Assembly: GCA_001953115.1 (NCBI GenBank)
Contig: LSSL01004865.1
Span: 1 to 21,871 of the forward strand
Length of the DNA stretch: 21,871 nucleotides
Source: Smittium mucronatum
Taxonomy: Eukaryota > Kickxellomycota > Harpellomycetes > Harpellales > Legeriomycetaceae
Reading direction: 5' to 3'
Shown here: positions 13,700 through 20,153 of the stretch, piece after piece
How the letters are laid out: the number at the start of each line of letters is the position of its first letter
How positions within the stretch are numbered: position 1 is the first letter of the stretch
The notes under the pieces: model-generated
The model's input: the letters and a program-made list of their open reading frames with translations, nothing else
Database searches by the model: none
What the model was told of the DNA's origin: nothing
Translations under genes and position numbers: made by a program

Positions 13700-14589
13700 T
13701 ACCAGTTTAATGATTATGGATCCTCGCTTCGAAACTGTTTTTTACTGCCCAAATTAGAACGAGACCAGAGCATCATCTCTAATTCTTATTGGACCCCCCC
13801 CTCCCACCCAGCAGAGATTTGATGGCAAGAATTTCTTTCTCGCGCCACTAACCCAGTATTCACCTATTTTCCCCTTTACTTAATAATATTGAGTGATTGG
13901 TAAAGCTCCTTCAGTAAGAATAGCAGAAGGGAGCTTAACCGGGGTGTTATGTCTGGAGCCTAAGAAAACACCAGAAAAGAAGACAATATGTATTCCACAG
14001 CTGATTATTATACGAGGTTTTTTTCATGGGTCTAAGTCACCAGAAAGCAAAATAAATTGGGCAGAATGGATGAATAAGCATCACTATCACTATCACTATA
14101 ATCAACTGTTTCTATCCAAAAACAGCTTCAGCGAAAAATCCATAGAGATAAAAACCGGAAAAGAAAAATTCATGATCATGAATATTTAACACAAGATATT
14201 ACTTTATATCATGACAAAACTAAAGAAAATATAAAAATCTAGGCTAACGTTCGATTTCCCCAATCAATGAAGAGCATGATGTAACACTTATAAACACTAA
14301 AAAACTGATCAAATCTAAAACCAGGTAAACGCAACTGAAAAATATAAAAATAAACCCACCACGAATAAAGAGATAAAACATCCAGTCTAATTAGAAAGAA
14401 AGAAACCAAAAAATGCCACATATAGTGCCAAAACTTTCAGAAGACAAAATAGGCATAGCCCCAAATAGGACGAAAATAAGTTTCATAGCACTTAAGTGCT
14501 GAAAAGTATCTAAAAAGAAATTTATTTCTGCAATGACATTTTCCCCTTTTTTATATTTAAATGCTCAAATAGTTTTGGATGCCTATTGA
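13700..14589. other. Intermediate-GC DNA with no recognisable gene
   Basis: GC rises sharply compared with the left block. A 98-codon plus-strand open stretch (13,893-14,186) includes a Lys/Pro-rich part (LEPKKTPEKK) and a run of His/Tyr codons from a degenerate (CACTAT) repeat near 14,082-14,099. It lacks an in-frame ATG until about codon 60, directly follows a TGA, and resembles no family I know. A perfect 14-bp palindrome (AGCACTTAAGTGCT) lies at 14,487-14,500. I call no gene here. Confidence 0.5.
13794..13809 (-). other. C-tract; G-quadruplex-capable motif on the minus strand
   Basis: The plus strand reads eight C, then TCCCACCC. The minus strand is therefore GGGTGGGAGGGGGGGG, which satisfies four runs of three G with loops of 1-2 bases. 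It sits where very AT-rich DNA to the left gives way to DNA of intermediate composition, just before a stretch with two CCAAT-type (ATTGG) motifs. Function is unknown. Confidence 0.6.
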
Positions 14590-15104
14590 GGGATTTTTTT
14601 TATATCTGAATTTTATATACAGATAACATTGGTAGAAAATATTTGGGAGAGCAGTATTAAAAGAAAGTGCAGGAGATATAAAAGATTGATATCCTTGGCG
14701 TTAATAAATAACTCTGCCGATCTACTGGTTGCGCTTATAAGAGAAGTCAGAGCCATATCTATTAAATGATATATCCCATCCGGCATTGCTTCAAGCAGGC
14801 TGGATACCATAGTAGACATTCAATCATGAATTATGCTAAAAATCAATGAAAATAAAACAACTGATATTTCTGAGCTCCTCGTTAGAGTCTACGTATACCA
14901 GGGTTAATAAAATGCAAACTCACTTCATATAATGCCGATGTTTCTGCGGTGGCTTTCCTACTGCAAGCCGCTAAACTTTGGAAAATCGATTCTCCCACAG
15001 AGTATGTAATGTTAGTGTAGGTAGTGCGACAGGCTGCACCGATTCTGATTCGGTTCCTCCTTTTCAAGAATCACTTTAACCTGATGCCTTTGCTAAAAAA
15101 TCGT
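14590..15104 (+). pseudogene. Eroded coding relic with in-frame stops, family unknown
   Basis: The plus strand carries a chain of protein-like open segments. Segment one, 14,590-14,766 (59 codons), contains SSIKRKCRRYKRLIS followed by LINNSADLLVALIREVRAIS. It is followed in frame, after TGA, by 14,770-14,826 (including YIPSGIASSRLDTIVDIQS). After another TGA it continues to TAA near 14,905. The frame then shifts, and 14,886-15,017 (44 codons) contains NADVSAVAFLLQAAKLWKID. After TAG it continues at 15,021-15,104. Residue mix and GC are unlike the AT background. The stops TGA and TAG could derive from CGA and CAG by C-to-T change. The minus strand is also open over parts of this (14,613-14,819 and 14,882-15,064), so the coding strand is not certain. 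It may be a degraded transposon or host gene. Confidence 0.35.
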
Positions 15105-15109
15105 TGAGA

Positions 15110-15670
15110 TACTGTCACTACACCTTGCCTATAATAAAGCTGCATCAGTGAGATTTTAACACGAGTACATCCTTTAAGGAATAACCACCTAGTCATCTAA
15201 AGTACTACAAGGTATTCCATAGTTATAGGCATATTGGGAGCTAAAATAAGACTGTTATATACAGCTTCATGATATATGATAAAAAAAAAGATTTTTTTTG
15301 AATATTCGATATTTACAACAAGGGAAAACTTCATACAACAGCAATTTAGAGTCTCTCAAGATAAAAAATTTTCATTTTCATATCAAATAGTTTTTTTTTC
15401 AATAGAAATAAGATACTGAAAATACCCGATTTGCACAAAAGTTGTTTATTGCGACTTATAAGAACAAAAAAAAAACCACCTCCAAAAGCAAGTAGGATAA
15501 GAGGGCCTTTAATGGGGATAATAAAAAAGCCAAATAATAGAGTTGATTGAGTATTTGGAAGACCGGTATTTCTTATATTTCTTGCATACGAAGCATGAAT
15601 CAAAATATTAGTACTGACCAGCTTTAAAGTTAAAACCGCATTATTTTCATTAAGGTGCTAATGGATCAAA
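15110..15670. other. Non-coding or eroded spacer
   Basis: No ATG-initiated gene is present. A minus-strand open stretch of about 85 codons (15,349-15,603) is rich in Leu/Phe/Ile/Gly with a hydrophobic middle (FFIIPIKGPLILLAFGGG), but it has no ATG start and no recognisable family. It could be another fragment of the same eroded patchwork or chance. Confidence 0.4.
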
Positions 15671-15673
15671 TAA

Positions 15674-15925
15674 AATCCCATTTTTCGTACTTCATTAGTT
15701 AAAATCCAATACTTATATATAGATATTGGTATATTTGCAGATAATGATAATCAAAAAGAGCTTCAATTGATCGTGCAGTTAGGCCATACTAAACCGGGCG
15801 GGTAAATAATAATGAAGATAACCAGCTTCAAAAAATGGGAGTTATTTAGAGGTGGCATGTTTACTAATAGAGAGGCTTATTATAACCTCAATAGAGATAT
15901 AGCGCTCAGGAATATTTTAGCATAG
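15674..15925 (+). pseudogene. Eroded coding relic interrupted by one stop
   Basis: One plus-strand frame is open for 43 codons (15,674-15,802), stopped by TAA at 15,803-15,805, then open again in the same frame to TAG at 15,923-15,925. The first part includes VKIQYLYIDIGIFADND and QKELQLIVQLGHTKPGG. The second, from an ATG at 15,812, includes MKITSFKKWELFRGGMFTNR and EAYYNLNRDIALRNILA. The composition is clearly protein-like. The VKxxYLxI run faintly recalls the region after the catalytic motifs of LINE-type reverse transcriptases, but there is no catalytic motif and I do not claim the family. It is probably a remnant of a larger ORF. A tiny intact 37-aa peptide from 15,812 is possible but less likely. 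Confidence 0.35.
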
Positions 15926-16035
15926 ACATTACTTACTCATTTTTACTTGGTTTTGTAAGAAAGCCAATAGAGGAGAAATAGCTATCGGGAATGGATAAGC
16001 GATAATAACAATAACGCGATAATGAGAGTAATAAT

Positions 16036-16231
16036 GATAATGATAGTAGCGATAGTGATTATAATAGTAGCGATAATGATTATAATGGTAATGATAATGA
16101 TAATAGCGATAATGATAGTAGCGATAATGATTATAATGGTAATGATAATGGTAATAGCGATAATGATAGTAGCGATAAGATAGTAGCGATAATGATAATA
16201 GCGATAGTGATTGTAATGGTAATGATAAAGC
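16036..16231. repeat. Compound GATAAT-type tandem array with a 51-bp higher-order unit
   Basis: Units begin with GATAATGAT or GATAGTGAT and end in AGC. They are 15, 21, 36, 15, 36, 15, 14 and 15 bp long in order, then a degenerate tail. The block 16,072-16,122 (36+15) is duplicated at 16,123-16,173 with one A-to-G difference, giving a clear 51-bp period. A looser GATAAT-rich lead-in starts near 15,995. Read as codons the array would give Asp-Asn-Asp-Ser-Ser and Asp-Tyr-Asn-Gly repeats. The 14-bp unit at 16,174-16,187 breaks the frame and there is no start, so it is most likely a non-coding minisatellite. Confidence 0.85.
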
Positions 16232-16601
16232 GGGTCTATAATCCCTTCAGCTCCAAAAATTATGCTGTGATGTTATTTTTGCAAAAAATGGATTTCTCTG
16301 ATGAGTTCAAATTAAGCAATAATAAAAGCTGATTTTTAATAATATTGTTTATATTGAGCAAAAAATGAAGGGCATTTTTGAGCTGTCAGCCCTGAAAGGG
16401 TTAAAGAATCCAATTTGTCAACATTGCAGCCAATGACGTTAGCATGAATACTTTGAAGTTTTTTAAAATTATCAGATATTCTTAATTACGGATATGCTGC
16501 ATTTCAAGAACAAATGATATCTTATTATGTTTTGAGTTTTTAAATTTTACGGTATTATTCAACGAATAAATAGCACATTCATTTTCTTTTGGTCCACACT
16601 T
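16232..16601. other. Intergenic DNA between repeat array and NOG1 upstream region
   Basis: No open frame, RNA-like motif or repeat stands out. The base composition is again AT-rich, with scattered GC-richer words such as AGCTGTCAGCCCTGAAAGGG near 16,381-16,400. Confidence 0.6.
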
Positions 16602-16969
16602 ATTGGCTGAATTAAACACAGGCAATTATACGGCCAATATTTTAATGTCTAAAATATATCATCCATAAAAAAAATAACCCTAATTGGCTGAATTCATATG
16701 TTTCGATTTGTAAATAATTTACGAAAAAAAATATAAAAAATTTTTTCAAAAAAAAAAAAAAAAAAAAAAAAGTAAAATAGAACCAAATCGCAATTGGGAA
16801 AGTAGATATAGATAAATTGTACGAAACTATTTATACTCTCTTTAATCATTGATTGCAAAGGGAGAATTAAGAAAAGTTGAATTTATCCAAGCTATCTTGG
16901 CTCATTTATCCTTCACTCCCTCATCATCAAATTTCTACACTTCCATAATATCTCGTCTTAATATCCATA
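16602..16969 (+). promoter_or_regulatory. Upstream region of NOG1 with two inverted CCAAT boxes and an A24 tract
   Basis: Two copies of ATTGGCTGAATT, the reverse complement of a TTCAGCCAAT-type CCAAT box, lie at 16,602-16,613 and 16,683-16,694. They are 81 bp apart and about 280-370 bp before the NOG1 ATG. An AAAAAATTTTTTCA word at 16,735-16,748 resembles the yeast ribosomal RNA processing element (TGAAAAATTTT) apart from an extra base. It runs directly into 24 A (16,748-16,771), a nucleosome-excluding type of tract. A weak TATA-like TTTATACT at about 16,830-16,837 precedes pyrimidine-rich sequence. The motifs are read from sequence; their activity is inferred. Confidence 0.45.
16748..16771. 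repeat. Poly(A) tract, 24 A
   Basis: An uninterrupted A run about 200 bp upstream of the NOG1 start codon. Such dA:dT tracts commonly mark nucleosome-depleted fungal promoters. It could also be the tail of an old retroposed copy, but no coding body precedes it. Confidence 0.9.
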
Positions 16970-19043
16970 ATGTCTCAGACTTTATATAATTTCAAGAGGA
17001 TTCATCCCGTTCCCTCCAGTAGCGACTTTGTCGATATCGTTCTTTCCAGAACTCAGCGCAAAACTCCTACTGTAGTCCACCCAGGGTACAGTATCGGTAG
17101 AATCAGACAATTTTACATGAGAAAAGTTAAATACACCCAAGAAACCTTCGAGGAAAAGCTCGGTTTGATAATACAAGATTTCCCCCAACTTGATGTAAGT
17201 ATTGATATCTATATTTATAATACATGTATTTTTTAAAAAGAAAAAAAGATAATTTCAGTTCTCTTAGTTTTCAAAAATGTGATTAAAGTTAGACTTTATT
17301 TTTTCTTAGAACGTCCATCCCTTCTATTCAGATCTAATGAATGTCTTATACGACAAGGATCATTACAAATTGGCTCTGGGTCAAATTAATACTGCCAAGC
17401 ATTTAATTACTTCTACAGGAAAGGATTTGGTTAGGTTATTGAAGTTCGCTGATTCTCTCTACAGGTGTAAAATGCTTAAAAAGGCTGCTTTGGGAAGAAT
17501 GGCTACTATTATGAAAAGACAGAAAGACAGTTTGGGTTATTTGGAGCAAGTGCGTATGCATCTTTCCAGATTGCCCTCTATTGACACAAATACACGTACC
17601 TTGCTCATCTGTGGTTATCCAAATGTAGGAAAATCCAGTTTTATGAACAAGGTTACTAGAGCTGATGTTGACGTTCAACCTTACGCTTTTACCACAAAGT
17701 CTCTTTTCGTTGGACATATGGACTATAAATATCTTAGATGGCAGGTAATCGATACCCCTGGAATTCTAGATCACGAACTCGAAGAAAGAAACACCATCGA
17801 AATGCAGGCTATTACCGCCCTTGCTCACTTGCGTGCTTGCGTGTTGTTCTTTATAGATTTGTCCGAGCAGTGTGGATATAGTATCGAAGTCCAATTGTCC
17901 CTGTTTAATAGTATCAAACCATTGTTCGGGAACAGACCAACATTTTTAGTTATGTCTAAAACCGATGCCTGCCAGCTGGAAGATTTGCCAGAAGAAATGC
18001 AGGCTAAGATAAGACACATAGAAGAAGTTGGGGACGCAAAACTCACCAGACTTAGTTCATATATGGATACAGGGGTTATGGAGACTAGAAATATGGCTTG
18101 TGAATCGTTATTACAGTTTAGAGTAGATTCTAAGCTCAAGGGAAGCAAAATTAAGGACACTCTAAACAGAATAAACCTTAGTGTTCCCGCAAAGAGAGAT
18201 AGTGTTGAGAGGCCAGCATTTATTCCTCCAAAAGCTCTTTCTAAAGTCAAATACGATAAGGAGGATCCAGAGAGACCTATGTTATTGAGAGATGTGGAAT
18301 TGATGAATGGAGGAGCAGGTGTATACAGCATAAATCTGAAGAAAGATTACTTATTAAAGAATGATGAATGGAAAGAGGATGTAATTCCTGAAATCATTGA
18401 TGGTAAAAATATATCAGACTTTATTGACCCAGAAATTGAACACAAGTTGGCAATGCTTGAAAAAGAAGAGGAACAATTCCAGGCAGAAGGAGTTTATGAC
18501 CATGAGAATGGATCAGAAGAAGTTGATGAAGATGAGGCTAGAATCATTAAGATGGCGAAATCGATTAGAGCCAGAAAACAGGTTTTGGCACAAGAGTCAA
18601 GACTCCGAAATACCACCAATAGACCAAAGATCACGACAAAGATGCGAGCATCCAAGCATACAGTTGAGGACTTTGAAAAGAGATTCAAAAATGTTGAAAT
18701 TTCAGGAAATGTTAGTGAGCGAGCAGCAGGTCTATTGGCTAATTCTAAGCGTAAGCGACCTACATCTATTATGAACAGAGACGATAAAGAGGAGAAAGCA
18801 ATGGAAGGAAACAACAGCAACACATTGTTTGAGCAGAGATCGGTTAGCGTTGTTAGAGACAGGTCGATGACCGGACTTCAAAACGATTCGATGTACAATG
18901 TGGCCAGCAAAAAGAAGGCAAAATTCCAGAGGAAATCAAATCTTCTTGCGAAAAGAGGAGAAGCAGATCGACAAATTCTCACCAAGATGCCCAAGCATTT
19001 GTTCAGTGGCAAGCGAAAGAATGGAACCAACGATTACCGTTAG
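16970..19043 (+). CDS. NOG1: Nucleolar GTP-binding protein 1 (NOG1/GTPBP4), two exons, 652 aa
   Basis: This is a GTPase required for assembly and nuclear export of pre-60S ribosomal particles; it acts in the nucleolus and nucleus. Exon 1 is 16,970-17,194 (75 codons). A phase-0 intron of 115 nt (17,195-17,309, GTAAGT to TTCTTAG) follows. Exon 2 is 17,310-19,043, stop TAG. Joining gives [20 protein letters not shown], the conserved family sequence, which confirms the junction. The N-terminal helical domain spans about residues 1-165. GTPase motifs are G1 GYPNVGKSS (177-185), switch threonines FTTKS (202-206), G3 DTPG (223-226) and G4 SKTD (291-294). The signature [18 protein letters not shown] follows G3. 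The NOGCT domain (about 412-466) contains [12 protein letters not shown] and [15 protein letters not shown]. An acidic stretch, a basic SKRKRP (554-559) and the terminal HLFSGKR (638-644) complete the family layout. The length matches yeast and human proteins (about 640 aa). G4 has Ser where NKxD is usual. The ATG begins [11 protein letters not shown], typical of the family. The gene converges on the small secreted-protein gene. Confidence 0.97.
17195..17309 (+). other. Spliceosomal intron of NOG1 (115 nt, phase 0)
   Basis: The donor is a perfect GTAAGT. The acceptor TTTTTTCTTAG follows a T-rich tract, and earlier AG dinucleotides (for example TTTCAG near 17,259) would not restore the conserved frame. 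The intron is AT-rich, unlike the CT-rich ARL8 introns. It is the only interruption of the gene. Confidence 0.95.
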
Positions 19044-19095
19044 TGCTTGGACTATTGAGAAAATACAAGATATTTCAAGCAACATACATCATTTT

Positions 19096-19138
19096 TATTA
19101 TTACTATTATTACTATTATTACTATTATTATTATTATA
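19096..19138. repeat. ATT/ACT microsatellite in the convergent spacer
   Basis: A 9-bp period (TTATTACTA) is repeated about three times and then passes into pure ATT units. It lies 53 bp after the NOG1 stop codon, probably in the NOG1 3' untranslated or terminator region. I could not find a canonical AATAAA for NOG1 nearby. Confidence 0.85.
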
Positions 19139-19321
19139 AATTTTCTTTGCAAACTGAAATACACTCTTAAAAAAAAAATCAATGGTTTTGGAGTTTATAT
19201 AAAAAACAATGTAGTTTCTATTTCTAGTAAATTAAGAGACGAAATATCCACAAAATGTAAACGAAAGAAAAGAAAGTAGGATGCTTTTGGGAGTTGAATG
19301 GGTACAACAGAAGAGGGATTT

Positions 19322-19327
19322 TTTATT
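19322..19327 (-). terminator. AATAAA polyadenylation signal for the small secreted-protein gene
   Basis: TTTATT on the plus strand is AATAAA on the minus strand, 29 nt beyond the TAA of the 19,356-19,739 gene. That spacing suits a short 3' untranslated region and supports the minus-strand gene being real. Confidence 0.5.
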
Positions 19328-19355
19328 TAACAAGTGGACATGCATTTTGGGAGGG

Positions 19356-19739
19356 TTAGCCGATAGTGCAGGACTGGTCGCGACTGATGCCAGGGAACCG
19401 ACAAGAATTCCCAGCATCGGAGGTGTAGTAAAAGGTGGAGACGATGCACTGGGCTTTAACGCCATCGGGATGGGTTAGATGGCCAGTTACACAGCGGTTG
19501 TTTGGCGTGGCACGAGCAGTGTAGTTGGCCAGAGGAAGCAGACTGTAGGAGGTATTGGAATCGGACCAGCAGTGGATTTTGGCAGCAGATCTGTAGCCAT
19601 TGTTGTAGCAGTCCTGGTACCATCCGCCGCTTGAGTTGTCAAAGTATGCCTGGGATATCTTGTCTTGGAGAAGCAGGTTCATTTGCGGGTCAGCCATGCA
19701 GAAATGCAGCAGACACAGAGGTATAAAGAATATCATCAT
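19356..19739 (-). CDS. Small secreted cysteine-rich protein, 127 aa, family not recognised
   Basis: An intact minus-strand frame from ATG 19,739 (ATGATGATA) to TAA. The first 16 residues (MMIFFIPLCLLHFCMA) are a hydrophobic signal-peptide-like segment with a plausible cleavage after Ala16, although there is no basic residue at the start. The remainder has six cysteines (C44, C57, C83, C98, C113, C124), which could form three disulphides, and three N-glycosylation sequons (N35, N62, N72). There is no second membrane segment or GPI-type tail. An in-frame TAG lies just upstream, so this is the first usable ATG. That TAG is part of T-rich TTTTAG, which also resembles a splice acceptor, so a 5' UTR intron is possible. 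GC is higher than in surrounding intergenic DNA, and the plus-strand frames over it look like shadows. It is probably an extracellular or wall-associated protein; whether it is an effector, an enzyme inhibitor or something else cannot be told from sequence. Confidence 0.65.
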   Translation of the reverse strand: MMIFFIPLCLLHFCMADPQMNLLLQDKISQAYFDNSSGGWYQDCYNNGYRSAAKIHCWSDSNTSYSLLPLANYTARATPNNRCVTGHLTHPDGVKAQCIVSTFYYTSDAGNSCRFPGISRDQSCTIG

Positions 19740-20153
19740 GGCGTACTAAAAAAAAATAGGAAAGACAAAAAAAGGAAAAAAAATGAAGGGAAAAAGTACC
19801 AAAGGTAAGGTAGAATGTAAAAAGAGCAGCAGGCTAAAGTCTAGAAGAAAAAGGTATACAAGCAGTAATTTGTTTGTGGAGAGAAATGTATATATACATA
19901 TATATATAGTGAGACAACTGAGACAAAAAAAGGGATGATGTGAGATCCATAGACAACCAATAGGAATGCAGAGTAATCAGAAACGTTGCGAAAATAAAAG
20001 ACAAAGAGAGGCGACGAATGCTTTTATTTAGTGGTGAGTAATAGATAAAATAGTAAATGTAGAATATAATTAGTTTATGAAAGAGAGGGCTGTGGATGCA
20101 AAAGAAGAAGGAGAGAGAGGGATAAGGGCGGGTATTTTTCGGGGTATATAGAA
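19740..20153 (-). promoter_or_regulatory. Spacer between ARL8 3' end and secreted-protein gene, with a TATA-like tract
   Basis: An alternating TA tract at about 19,888-19,909 (minus strand TATATATATGTATATATAC) lies about 150-170 bp before the ATG at 19,739 and is a candidate TATA element. Minus-strand AATAAA at 20,023-20,028 lies 126 nt after the ARL8 stop and is a candidate ARL8 polyadenylation signal. The plus strand is strikingly purine-rich through most of this spacer. Open frames across it are low-complexity and I call no gene. Confidence 0.4.
20023..20028 (-). terminator. Candidate AATAAA polyadenylation signal for ARL8
   Basis: TTTATT on the plus strand reads AATAAA on the minus strand, 126 nt past the ARL8 stop codon. 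The distance is plausible, but chance matches are frequent in AT-rich sequence. Confidence 0.35.

Larger units (their letters stand above)
2330..13700. other. Long gene-free, extremely AT-rich block
   Basis: About 11 kb with no credible open reading frame, exon pair, RNA gene or intact mobile element on either strand. Sampled 60-base lines hold between 8 and 19 G+C, so local GC is about 13-32%. The content is A/T homopolymers, AT and AAT microsatellites, and short G/C runs around 10,472-10,483 and 12,169-12,179. Such blocks in fungal genomes are usually transposons eroded by repeat-induced point mutation, regional centromeres, or neutral AT drift. The sequence alone does not separate these. 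Confidence 0.7.

Noticed and set aside
1..13700. Possible mitochondrial DNA insertion because of the very low GC
   Set aside because: No rRNA, tRNA or recognisable mitochondrial protein frame, even broken, was seen. AT-richness alone is not evidence.
13720..13745. CCTCGCTTCGAAACTG looked like part of a tRNA T-loop or U6 snRNA 5' end
   Set aside because: No acceptor stem, D-arm or anticodon arm pairs around it, and the U6 core sequences are absent.
13893..14189. 98-codon plus-strand open stretch
   Set aside because: It starts right after TGA with GTG and has no ATG until about codon 60. The His/Tyr run comes from a simple repeat and no domain is visible. Left as a note in the region entry, not called a gene.
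14882..15067. Minus-strand open stretch with an apparent GTGAGT donor near 14,925
   Set aside because: Joining it to the next open stretch at 14,613-14,819 through the obvious TTTTTAG acceptor meets a stop in every frame, and there is no ATG. The plus-strand relic explains the region at least as well.
16676..16686. CCCTAA telomere-like word (also near 12,010)
   Set aside because: Single copies only; no tandem telomeric array.
19502..19726. Plus-strand frame rich in Cys and Trp opposite the secreted-protein gene
   Set aside because: It is shorter, has no signal peptide or family, and is antisense to the frame with the signal-peptide-like start and AATAAA. Treated as a shadow.
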